Positions 1 through 6,710 of a stretch of DNA of 14,450 bases are shown here, in pieces. The notes under the pieces are model-generated. The model saw only the letters and a program-made list of their open reading frames with translations. It made no database searches and had not been told where the DNA came from. The number at the start of each line of letters is the position of its first letter. The first letter of the stretch is position 1. The stretch covers positions 1-14,450 of the forward strand of contig DVKA01000227.1 in the NCBI GenBank assembly GCA_018716365.1, in the 5' to 3' direction. Origin of the DNA: Candidatus Caccocola faecipullorum (GTDB lineage Bacteria; Synergistota; Synergistia; Synergistales; Synergistaceae). A program made the translations under genes and the position numbers.

Positions 1-1
1 T

Positions 2-130
2 GCATACGCGAAGACTGGCGCGCAGGGGTTCATAATGGATCTGAATTTCAATCCCGAAATCACAGACGAGCTGATGGTGATATATTTTGACGCGGACGGC
101 GGCGTCGCCTGCGTCGCGCACGAAAGCTGA
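2..130 (+). CDS. C-terminal fragment of an unidentified protein (cut by window edge)
   Basis: An open frame enters from the left edge and ends at TGA 128-130, giving the last 42 residues of a protein. The tail is acidic and mixed hydrophobic (DLNFNPEITDELMVIYFDAD, then a short Gly/Val/Ala-rich end finishing HES). I do not recognise the family. It is taken as coding because the frame is open up to the edge, the stop lies 13 bases before a good hairpin terminator, and it faces the convergent minus-strand operon. Everything N-terminal lies outside the window, so no function can be given. Confidence 0.5.
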   Translation, partial: AYAKTGAQGFIMDLNFNPEITDELMVIYFDADGGVACVAHES

Positions 131-137
131 AATATAT

Positions 138-184
138 AAAAAGTGCGCGCCCCGCGTAGATTTGCGCGAGGGCGCGCATTTTTT
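138..184. terminator. Bidirectional intrinsic terminator between convergent genes
   Basis: A perfect 9-bp GC stem (144-152 pairing with 170-178) encloses a 17-base loop that can itself form a small CGCG stem. It is followed on the plus strand by six T (179-184). On the other side there are five A (138-142), which read as a T-run on the minus strand. It lies 13 bases after the plus-strand stop at 130 and 20 bases beyond the minus-strand stop at 205, so it can serve both converging units. Confidence 0.85.
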
Positions 185-204
185 GTTTCAAGCCGCAAAT
201 AACG

Positions 205-519
205 TCAGGCCAATTTTTTCAATTCAGGCGACACTGGGAAATATCCGAAAAGCCATACGGCGGCGGCCAGCGCGGCAAAGTAGAGCGCGAAAATCGCGGC
301 GCGCTCCATGCGGCTCTCCGTCAGCCGCGCGAGCGTCTCGCCGTACTTGATGAATACGAAAACGTTTGCAGCGAAGACGATTATGTAAACTAGGCTCGCG
401 CGCATCGAGAGCATGAAACAGGCGAGAAGATACTGCACCAGCAGGAAGTTGACGCTCTCGACCGCGATTTCGAGCGCTTTCGGGAATTTCCGCGCATTCT
501 TATTATTTTCAACGCTCAC
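205..519 (-). CDS. Small three-helix membrane protein, function unknown
   Basis: 104 residues from a GTG start at 519-517 that overlaps the coaE stop (GTGA arrangement), so translation is probably coupled to coaE. An AAAGG ribosome-binding site sits about 11 bases upstream, inside the end of coaE. After a basic N-terminus there are three hydrophobic segments, roughly residues 22-38, 42-60 and 74-94, joined by short charged loops. I see no catalytic motif and do not recognise the family. The frame stays open further upstream to 738, but that extension is arginine-rich and lies antisense-free within coaE codons, so it is shadow. It is the last gene of the pcrA-coaE unit, just ahead of the terminator. 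Confidence 0.7.
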   Translation of the reverse strand: MSVENNKNARKFPKALEIAVESVNFLLVQYLLACFMLSMRASLVYIIVFAANVFVFIKYGETLARLTESRMERAAIFALYFAALAAAVWLFGYFPVSPELKKLA

Positions 520-1097
520 AGCAGTTTCATCCTTTCTCCCAGCTCGCGCGCCTTCTGCTTCCATTCTTCCTCCGTGCCGTCGTTCGTCAGCACGAAATCG
601 GCCTTTGCGATTTTCTCCTCGCTTGGCAGCAGCTTCGCCTCGCGGCGCGAGACCTCTTCGGCGTTCCAGTTCCGCTTCGCGTTGCGCGCGACGCGCTTCT
701 CGAAGGGCGCGGCGGCGTAGACGACATAGTCGAGCCACTCGTCGTGGCCGCCCTCGTAGAGCAGCGGGATTTCCACTATCACCCAGCCTTCGGCCTCGCG
801 CGCCAGTTTTTTCAGTTCCTCGCCGGTGCGGCGGTGTATCAGAGCGGAGGCGAATTTATACTCCTCCGCGTCGTTGAAGATCTTCGCCGCGATTTTCGCC
901 CAGAGCGTTTTTTTGTCCGGCTCGTCGAAGAAGCCCGCGCCCCATCGCTTTTCAGCCTCGGCGCGAACGTCCGCCCTGTCCCACATCGAGCGCGCGACGG
1001 TGTCCGCGTCTATGACACGCGCGCCCATTTCGCGCCAGACGGAGCAGAGCGTGCTCTTACCAGCGCCAACGTCGCCTGTCAGCCCTATGATCGACAT
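516..1097 (-). CDS. coaE: Dephospho-CoA kinase
   Basis: 193 residues, the normal length for CoaE, which phosphorylates the 3'-hydroxyl of the ribose in dephospho-CoA with ATP as the last step of coenzyme A synthesis in the cytosol. Visible family marks are the P-loop GDVGAGKS (residues 8-15), VIDADTVAR (28-36, the CoaE DAD motif), EIPLLYEGG (109-117, equivalent to the usual PLLFE) and FVLTNDGTEEE (168-178) near the C-terminus. The ATG at 1097 is preceded by GGGAGGGATACC, a strong ribosome-binding site lying inside the helicase gene. The first 41 bases overlap the helicase 3' end, and the helicase stop is read from the codons for the P-loop Gly-Lys. Cotranscribed with the helicase and the small membrane protein. 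Confidence 0.96.
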   Translation of the reverse strand: MSIIGLTGDVGAGKSTLCSVWREMGARVIDADTVARSMWDRADVRAEAEKRWGAGFFDEPDKKTLWAKIAAKIFNDAEEYKFASALIHRRTGEELKKLAREAEGWVIVEIPLLYEGGHDEWLDYVVYAAAPFEKRVARNAKRNWNAEEVSRREAKLLPSEEKIAKADFVLTNDGTEEEWKQKARELGERMKLL

Positions 1098-3015
1098 GGT
1101 ATCCCTCCCCAGCCTCGTCGCTGAAGTCTCTCACTTCCGCGGGAATCTCGTTGATGAAGCGCGACCGCGGGTTCCTCTGTATTCCGCCGAAGAGCAGGCG
1201 GCTCGCGGCGCAGCTCATGCAGAGCCGCTCCCGCGCGCGCGTCATGCCGACGTAGCAGAGACGGCGCTCCTCGGACAAATCGCCTTCGCCGCCGACGGCG
1301 CGCGCGCTCGGGAAAATCCCCTCTTCAAGCCCTATAAGGTAGACGACGGGGAATTCAAGCCCCTTAGCCGCGTGCAGCGTAAGCATATTCACGGCGTCGG
1401 GAATCACCTCGGCGGAATCCTGGTCGGTCATCAGCGGAATCTCCGTCAGAGCCTCGACTATCCCGCTGCCCGGAGTGACGACGGAGAGGATTTCCATGAC
1501 GTTTTCGACGCGCTCCTCCCAGTCGTCGTGATATTCGCCGCGCAGGTAATTTTCATAGCCGTTCGTATAGAGTATCGCGCGCAGCGCTTCGCCGACGTCG
1601 TCCTTGTTTGCGAGTATCGAGAGCATATCGAAAGCCAGCGCCTTCGCGCCCGCGGCCTGCTTGCCTTTCAGCCCCGCGCCGCTCTTTTCCACCTCGCGCC
1701 ATAATTCTTCGGCGTTTTCGTGGACTATCTTCGACAGCGCTTCGCCGAGGCGCTCGACCGTCGTTTTGCCTATGCCGCGCGCTGGTATGTTCGCGGCGCG
1801 CGCGAGCGAGACCATGTCGAGCGGGTTGACGGCGAGACGCAGCATCGAGAGCGCGTCCTTGACCTCGGCGCGCTCGTAAAATGCGACGCCGCGGATGATG
1901 TTGTAGGGAATAGAACGTTCGAGAAGCGCCTGCTCCATGCCGCGGCTCAGCACGTTCATACGATAGAGTATTGCAATTTCTCCGTAATTGTAGCCCTCGT
2001 CGTGAAGAGCCTCGATGTTCTTCGCTATCCACTCTGCCTCGTCGGAGTCCTTGAGGAAGCGCCTCACCTGTATTTTCCGCCCGCGCTCGGAGGCTGTCCA
2101 CAAATCCTTCGGATGGCGGCCGTCGTTGTTGCGTATGACGCCGTTCGCGCCGTCGAGGATGTTTCCGGTCGAGCGGTAGTTCTGGTCAAGCACGGTCACC
2201 TTCGAGCCCTTGAAATCGCGCTCGAAATTGAGAATCATCGCCATCTCCGCGCCGCGCCAGCCGTATATCGACTGATCCGGGTCGCCGACGACCATTATTT
2301 TGCGCCCGCTGTCCACCAGGCAGCGCAGCAGAAGATACTGCGGCATGTTCACATCCTGATATTCGTCTACGAGAACCCAGTCGAGCCGTCCGCGCTCGCG
2401 TTCAAGCACATCTTTGTCGGTCGCAAGTATGTGGAGCGGCAGCACCATGAGGTCGTCGAAGTCGAGCACCCCCTGCGCCTTGAGCGCGTTCTGATATGTA
2501 TCGTACAGCGTGCGCCAGCGGTCGGGAATCTTCGGCTCGCGCGAAACGGGGTTCGCCTTGGTCTTCGCGTTCGAAATCATGTCGAGCGCATCGGCGACGC
2601 TCAGCTTTTTCTCGTCGATGTTAAGCTCGTTCATCGCGCGCTTCACGACGGAGCGCGAGTCGCTTCTGTCGAAGATTACGAACGGATAGGGATAGCCGAG
2701 CTTTTCGAGCGCTTCATGATAGCGGTGCAGGAAGCGCAGGCCGTATGCGTGGAAGGTGGAGATCTCCAGTCCGCCGAGCTCGCCGTCGAATATCGCCTCG
2801 GCGCGGCTCTTCATCTCGCGCGCCGCCTTGTTCGTAAAGGTCAGCGCAAGTATGCGCCACGGGCGCACGCCCATCTCGCGCACGAGGTAGGCTATCTTCG
2901 TCGTCAGCACCTTCGTCTTGCCGCTGCCCGCGCCCGCGAGCACGACCTGCGGCCCTTCGCAGTACTCCACCGCCTCGCGCTGTCTCGGGTTCAGATTATC
3001 TATAATGCCGCCCAT
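1057..3015 (-). CDS. pcrA: UvrD/PcrA-type superfamily 1 DNA helicase
   Basis: 652 residues. An ATP-driven 3'-5' DNA helicase of the UvrD/Rep/PcrA family, acting in repair and in clearing replication blocks. All SF1A motifs are present: Walker A AGAGSGKT (27-34), Ia LTFTNKAAREM (58-68), Ib around ISTFHAYG (85-92), II VLVDEYQD (214-221), III VVGDPDQSIYGWRG (242-255), IV LDQNYRS (276-282), V near TLHAAKGLEFP (546-556) and VI near CYVGMTRARERL (587-598). The start MGGIIDNLNPRQREAV matches the family N-terminus, and TAAGGA lies 11 bases ahead of the ATG. After SRFINEIPAEV (618-628) there are only about 24 residues, ending in a basic HRADRRRWRW tail, so the C-terminal extension of many PcrA/UvrD proteins is missing. 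PcrA, UvrD and Rep cannot be separated firmly from sequence alone. Confidence 0.95.
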   Translation of the reverse strand: MGGIIDNLNPRQREAVEYCEGPQVVLAGAGSGKTKVLTTKIAYLVREMGVRPWRILALTFTNKAAREMKSRAEAIFDGELGGLEISTFHAYGLRFLHRYHEALEKLGYPYPFVIFDRSDSRSVVKRAMNELNIDEKKLSVADALDMISNAKTKANPVSREPKIPDRWRTLYDTYQNALKAQGVLDFDDLMVLPLHILATDKDVLERERGRLDWVLVDEYQDVNMPQYLLLRCLVDSGRKIMVVGDPDQSIYGWRGAEMAMILNFERDFKGSKVTVLDQNYRSTGNILDGANGVIRNNDGRHPKDLWTASERGRKIQVRRFLKDSDEAEWIAKNIEALHDEGYNYGEIAILYRMNVLSRGMEQALLERSIPYNIIRGVAFYERAEVKDALSMLRLAVNPLDMVSLARAANIPARGIGKTTVERLGEALSKIVHENAEELWREVEKSGAGLKGKQAAGAKALAFDMLSILANKDDVGEALRAILYTNGYENYLRGEYHDDWEERVENVMEILSVVTPGSGIVEALTEIPLMTDQDSAEVIPDAVNMLTLHAAKGLEFPVVYLIGLEEGIFPSARAVGGEGDLSEERRLCYVGMTRARERLCMSCAASRLLFGGIQRNPRSRFINEIPAEVRDFSDEAGEGYHVDHRADRRRWRW

Positions 3016-3044
3016 TCAAACACGTCCTTACAAAAATATAGATT

Positions 3045-3073
3045 AAGTTACCGCGGCGGCGCGGATAGGTCAA
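3045..3073 (-). promoter_or_regulatory. Candidate sigma70-type promoter for the pcrA-coaE operon
   Basis: On the minus strand TTGACC (3073-3068, five of six matches to the -35 consensus) is followed after exactly 17 bases by TAACTT (3050-3045), which keeps the conserved T, A and final T of the -10 box. It sits 30-58 bases upstream of the pcrA ATG, and the intervening leader carries the TAAGGA ribosome-binding site. It also lies past the T6SS terminator, as expected for a new transcription unit. The -10 match is weak and no start site is known. Confidence 0.45.
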
Positions 3074-3091
3074 GCCTTCGCGTCGCCGCGG
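3051..3091. repeat. Inverted repeat overlapping the pcrA promoter spacer
   Basis: CCGCGGCG at 3051-3058 is the inverse of CGCCGCGG at 3084-3091, with the pairing extendable past one mismatch, around a loop of about 25 bases. One arm fills the spacer between the candidate -10 and -35 boxes and the other lies just upstream of the -35. No T-run follows closely, so it is not a convincing terminator. It could be an operator or a chance product of GC-rich sequence. Confidence 0.35.
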
Positions 3092-3116
3092 CGCAAAGGT
3101 GGCGGACCGACGGCGC

Positions 3117-3167
3117 AAAAATCCCGCCGTTCCGTTTGGAGCGCGGGACGCGCGGAACGGCGGGATT
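3117..3167 (-). terminator. Strong intrinsic terminator ending the T6SS operon
   Basis: A perfect 15-bp inverted repeat, AATCCCGCCGTTCCG at 3120-3134 against its complement at 3153-3167, with an 18-base loop. Read on the minus strand it is followed by TTTTT (3121-3117). It lies 25 bases beyond the vgrG stop codon and before the pcrA promoter, separating the two units. Confidence 0.9.
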
Positions 3168-3191
3168 GTCTGGCGTTGTGCGGACGCGGCG

Positions 3192-6100
3192 CTAGCCGAT
3201 TTTTATAAGCTGACCGTCAATATTCAACGGCTCCCCGCTTGACAGTTTAGAACCTACCACTTTAAGGCCGCTGATCGTTACTCCACTATCATTGACGATT
3301 ACTTCATGTCTTGAATTTTGCTTGGTGGCGATATGGACACTGTCAGCCCAAAGGTAACTTTCACTCTTGTTCATTTCCATAAGAGAGCCTCCCCGTACCC
3401 CTATGACGACGGAATTATTCTCAAGCTCGATGGCGCTCACGCCTTTAAACTGCAGCTTTGCGCTATATTTATCAGTAATCAAGCCCGACAGTGCGTCGTC
3501 AGTAACGATATCGGCCTCCGTCGGATAGTTCCCGGTAACCGTTCCGATTTTTATCGTGCCGTCAGAGGGCGTGTAGCCAAGCCACTGTTGCTGTTTGAGG
3601 CTCAAGGTAGCGCCTTCGGAGCCTCCGCGGATGAACACGCGCTTGTCTGCGTAATCGACGCTGTCCGCCTCGGAGAGCGAGACCGAGTTTTTGGCCCGGC
3701 TGTAAATCGTATCGGATATAGCCGCAATGTTCGTAGAGGAGCCGCCGACGCTCATTCCCTGATCCCGCTGGAGGAAGGATAAATCTTCTGTGAGCACGCC
3801 GAAGGCCACGCCGCCGTCGCTGCTGCTCCCGCCTACCCCCCAGTGCCCGGGGCCTTTAAGGTCTTTGGCCTTGAGCGCCGCGCGTACCGAGTCGATGTCA
3901 CCAAGCCCGGCAGCGTTGCTCAGAACGCCGCCTGCGGTGGGCAGCTGCCCCGCGTGCAACAGGATGCTTCCAGCCGCGTTCGCGGTGACGGAAGTACCGG
4001 CGTTCAGGTTGACGTTCGCTTGAACGGCGTTGAGAGAGATGCCGCCGAGCTTCTTCTCCTGCTTCGCCAAGGCGACGAGCATCACTATGAACGACGTAAG
4101 TTCCGGAATCAGCGCCGCGGCCGCCGTCGTCGTGTAGCTTCGCTGCGCCGCGGCTTTGCTCACCTTGTTGTAATTCTTGTCGTAATAGAGTACGTTGCCC
4201 TCCGCGTCTTTGCCGGCCGGCTGGACGACGAACGCTTCGCCCAGATCAGCTCCGAAGCTGTAAAGCCGCAGAAGCAACGTGGAGACAAGACCGAGAATCT
4301 CTAAGGCTCCAGCCTTAGCCTGTATCAGAGAGGTCGCGGTGCCGTCGTCTTTGACGGTCATCGCCATGTTGTATGCGCTCTGCGGCGCTTTCCCGATATT
4401 GATCGTTTGGAGAATCAGATTGAGGACGAGCATCGCGTCTTTCGTCCCTTCCGCTCCCCACGACAGGCTGTTCGACGTGTCGCCGGAGAAGGCTTTGCTG
4501 AGCGAGCTGAGAGTGTCGGAGACCATCGTGCCGGCCGACGAGCATGTGGCGGCCCATGTCGCGAGCGATTTCGGGTCGGTGGTAGAGCATGTGAGATTGC
4601 GGAATCCGCACAGGTTCGTCTTTATCACTCCGGCGAGGTCGGTGCTGCAGGTCGACGTAGCGTGCATGACCATGTCGGTCGCGTCCACCTTGAGGTCGGA
4701 GGAACCCGCGGACATCATCACGCCGCTGCCCGACGGTGTGAGCATCGCTATGCCCTGTTTTTTATCTTCGTCGTTTATCGTTATCTGGCTGCCGCCCGCG
4801 GTGCGCAGCCCCGATATGTTCTGATTGCCGGAGCCGTATATGCTTCCCGTCTCTCCATTCGCTAGGACGCCAGATATGTACGGGCGGTCGGGGTCTCCTT
4901 CTTCGAACGATACCAGCGCCTCGACTCCGGGCTGAACGGGCAGAGCGAGACCGCTGTCAGGCCCCGCCTGCTGCTGCGACATACGTATCCAGCAGGAACC
5001 GTTTCCGCCTTTTCTGCCCGATATGTCGAAGGGGAATACCAGCTTGTAGCGCCCGTACTCGTCGGTCTCGGCGCGCGCGCCGCTGCCAGCTCCGTCGACG
5101 AAGGCGCGCATAACTCCAGTTATCTTCGCGCGCGGAGCTGTGCGCGGCGGGCGGTACGGAGTGTCGGATTCTATGCAGCGGAATTCGTTGCGGTAGAAGA
5201 GGTGCTCCGCCGCGCCGCGTATCGGTATGCCGAGGCCCATCGATATAAATGCCTCCTGCGCGCCCTCGTGCGTGACCTCCGTGACCATGTAGTCGCGGTT
5301 GAATTTTTCGTTGTAATGGCGGTCGAGCGTGAAGACCGCGCCCGGGCGCATGAGCGGCGATGCGCTGACGCCGCCGTATATTTTCGCGCGGCATTTGAGC
5401 TCCTCGGCGCGTATTTCGGCTATGCGCCGCGCGTCGGCCTGCGTCTCGGCGGGCTCGTGCGCGAGGTAGACGTCGCCGAAGCCGCGCGGCGAGACCTCGG
5501 CCTCCGCGACTACCGGCGCGTTGGGATTTTTCCAGCTGTATGTGCGCACGACGACGCGCGCGGGCAGCGGCGTCTGGCAGAGCGAGAAGGCCGTCGCCAC
5601 TTCGCCCGTCTTGTCGCCTTCGAGGCCTGTCGCGGGCGAGTAGTATATCGTGCCCGCGGAGCCGTCGTGCGACTGCGGCGAGTCGGAGAATATCACCTTG
5701 TCGCCGTCGGGCGCGAAGTAGAAGTACGCGCCCTGCTGCTCCATGCGCCACGTTATGTAGTCGTAGACGCTTTCCTCGTGCTGCATCGCAAATTCCTGCT
5801 TCGGGTATTCCGCGGTGAGGCGCATTTCAAAGCTCAGCGGAAAGCCGCGCTCTCCGGAGATGAGCTCGTCCACCGTCTCCGGCGCGGTTTTGTTGAGGAA
5901 TATCGCGCTCTGCACAAGCTGTGTGAATTTCCAGAAGGCGGGGCGCAGCGTGACGGAGTAGTAGGCGTACTCTCCGAAGCTCCCGCTCTGGCGCGCCGCG
6001 GCGGGACGGCCCGCGAAGACCGCGTCGGGGAAACCGCCGCCGCGCTTTATCGTGAGCTTCGCGTTGCCCGCGAGAAGCTCCTCGAGGTCGAGCGACATAT

Positions 6101-6239
6101 TTTTGCTGACGAGCTCCACGTCGAAGGAGAAGAGGCTCGAGAGCGCCTCCGTGCCGCGGAAGCTGAGAACGTGGAAGGTATCCTCCGGCATTCCGTCCGC
6201 TTCGAAGCGGAAAAGTTCTGTGTATTTGCTTTCTGCCAT
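3192..6239 (-). CDS. vgrG: T6SS spike protein VgrG with a long C-terminal extension
   Basis: 1015 residues. VgrG (TssI) trimerises into the cell-puncturing spike on the Hcp tube. The N-terminal gp27-like part (about 5-345) starts LFRFEADGMPEDTFHVLSFR and includes HEESVYDYITWRMEQQGAYF (154-173). The gp5-like OB domain (about 370-465) has TDEYGRYKLVFPFD and VEALVSFEEGDPDRPYISG. Most VgrGs end soon after, within a short beta-helix. Here about 550 more residues follow: a cysteine cluster (C531, C544, C551, C566), hydrophobic stretches near 600-616, 644-667 and 706-729, then a repetitive Val/Asn/Gly/Ser-rich region (735-1015) resembling needle beta-helix. The last few hundred bases are far AT-richer than the rest. 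The ATG at 6239 follows AGAAAGGAAAG. It is the last gene before the terminator, with no effector or immunity gene behind it. Confidence 0.95.
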   Translation of the reverse strand: MAESKYTELFRFEADGMPEDTFHVLSFRGTEALSSLFSFDVELVSKNMSLDLEELLAGNAKLTIKRGGGFPDAVFAGRPAAARQSGSFGEYAYYSVTLRPAFWKFTQLVQSAIFLNKTAPETVDELISGERGFPLSFEMRLTAEYPKQEFAMQHEESVYDYITWRMEQQGAYFYFAPDGDKVIFSDSPQSHDGSAGTIYYSPATGLEGDKTGEVATAFSLCQTPLPARVVVRTYSWKNPNAPVVAEAEVSPRGFGDVYLAHEPAETQADARRIAEIRAEELKCRAKIYGGVSASPLMRPGAVFTLDRHYNEKFNRDYMVTEVTHEGAQEAFISMGLGIPIRGAAEHLFYRNEFRCIESDTPYRPPRTAPRAKITGVMRAFVDGAGSGARAETDEYGRYKLVFPFDISGRKGGNGSCWIRMSQQQAGPDSGLALPVQPGVEALVSFEEGDPDRPYISGVLANGETGSIYGSGNQNISGLRTAGGSQITINDEDKKQGIAMLTPSGSGVMMSAGSSDLKVDATDMVMHATSTCSTDLAGVIKTNLCGFRNLTCSTTDPKSLATWAATCSSAGTMVSDTLSSLSKAFSGDTSNSLSWGAEGTKDAMLVLNLILQTINIGKAPQSAYNMAMTVKDDGTATSLIQAKAGALEILGLVSTLLLRLYSFGADLGEAFVVQPAGKDAEGNVLYYDKNYNKVSKAAAQRSYTTTAAAALIPELTSFIVMLVALAKQEKKLGGISLNAVQANVNLNAGTSVTANAAGSILLHAGQLPTAGGVLSNAAGLGDIDSVRAALKAKDLKGPGHWGVGGSSSDGGVAFGVLTEDLSFLQRDQGMSVGGSSTNIAAISDTIYSRAKNSVSLSEADSVDYADKRVFIRGGSEGATLSLKQQQWLGYTPSDGTIKIGTVTGNYPTEADIVTDDALSGLITDKYSAKLQFKGVSAIELENNSVVIGVRGGSLMEMNKSESYLWADSVHIATKQNSRHEVIVNDSGVTISGLKVVGSKLSSGEPLNIDGQLIKIG

Positions 6240-6268
6240 CTTTTATCTTTCCTTTCTGCCGGAAGACT

Positions 6269-6285
6269 CGGGAGCGGCGCTCCCG
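6269..6285 (-). promoter_or_regulatory. Hairpin in the tssE-vgrG gap
   Basis: A near-perfect palindrome, CGGGAGC (6269-6275) pairing with GCTCCCG (6279-6285) around a 3-base loop, lies between the tssE stop and the vgrG ribosome-binding site. No T-run follows on the minus strand, so it does not look like an intrinsic terminator. A processing or mRNA-stability element that adjusts vgrG expression is possible but not shown. Confidence 0.35.
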
Positions 6286-6288
6286 CGG

Positions 6289-6708
6289 CTAGTCCGTGAC
6301 GCTCACCTTGCCCGAGGGGTTTATCCTCGTCGTGAGCTTCACGGGCAGTACGTCCGTGCCGGTCAGCACAAGCTTCGCGTCGAGTACGAAGTTGATGCTG
6401 AAGGGCTCGTTCGGGTCCGGCGAGTATGTGATTTTCACGTCGCGCAGCCGCGGCTCGCAGCGCTCGATGAAGCGCGCGATTTCCTTTTCGATGCGCGGAA
6501 TGTCGTCGCGGCTGTAACTGACGCCGAAGCCGGTGAAGTCCGGTATTCCGAACTCCTCGTCGAGGACGCTGCTGCCGCGCCGCGTGTTGAGCAGCTTGCT
6601 CACGTAGCCTATGACGGAGCGCAGCACCTCGTTCACGTCCTCGAAATTCGCGCGCTCCGAGCCCTGCTGCATCGCGCGCAGCCTTTCAAGAAAGCGTATC
6701 GACGACAC
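6289..6708 (-). CDS. tssE: T6SS baseplate protein TssE (gp25-like)
   Basis: 139 residues. TssE is the phage gp25-like component of the T6SS baseplate that helps start sheath assembly. The start FLERLRAM (6-13) matches the FLERL-type N-terminus of the family, and SSVLDEEFGIPDFTGF (46-61) is the TssE/gp25 signature. An alpha/beta core follows (EKEIARFIERCEPRLRDVKI, 74-93, then alternating beta strands). I chose the GTG at 6708, two bases after the stop of the preceding gene, because AAAAGGG lies 9 bases upstream and the length is then normal. The frame is open further upstream, but that stretch is the arginine-rich shadow of the neighbouring gene. Confidence 0.9.
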   Translation of the reverse strand: MSSIRFLERLRAMQQGSERANFEDVNEVLRSVIGYVSKLLNTRRGSSVLDEEFGIPDFTGFGVSYSRDDIPRIEKEIARFIERCEPRLRDVKITYSPDPNEPFSINFVLDAKLVLTGTDVLPVKLTTRINPSGKVSVTD

Positions 6709-6710
6709 CG

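Noticed and set aside
87..350. Plus-strand 87-residue open frame near the left edge
   Set aside because: It runs through the bidirectional terminator and into sequence antisense to the small membrane protein; Arg/Ala/Ser-rich with no support.
520..738. Upstream extension of the small membrane protein to give 177 residues
   Set aside because: The extra part lies inside coaE in another frame and is Arg/Glu-rich; the GTG at 519 overlapping the coaE stop gives a sensible 104-residue protein.
1057..1130. Frameshift in the helicase C-terminus
   Set aside because: The final residues look unlike a conserved tail, but no other frame continues a helicase-like sequence because coaE starts here with a good ribosome-binding site and P-loop, so a short natural C-terminus is simpler.
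1720..3195. 491-residue plus-strand open frame
   Set aside because: Exactly antisense to the helicase gene, which has every SF1A motif; composition is Arg/Ala/Val/His-rich as expected for a GC-rich shadow frame.
5202..6299. 365-residue plus-strand open frame
   Set aside because: Antisense to the conserved N-terminal part of vgrG; no ribosome-binding site or family signal.
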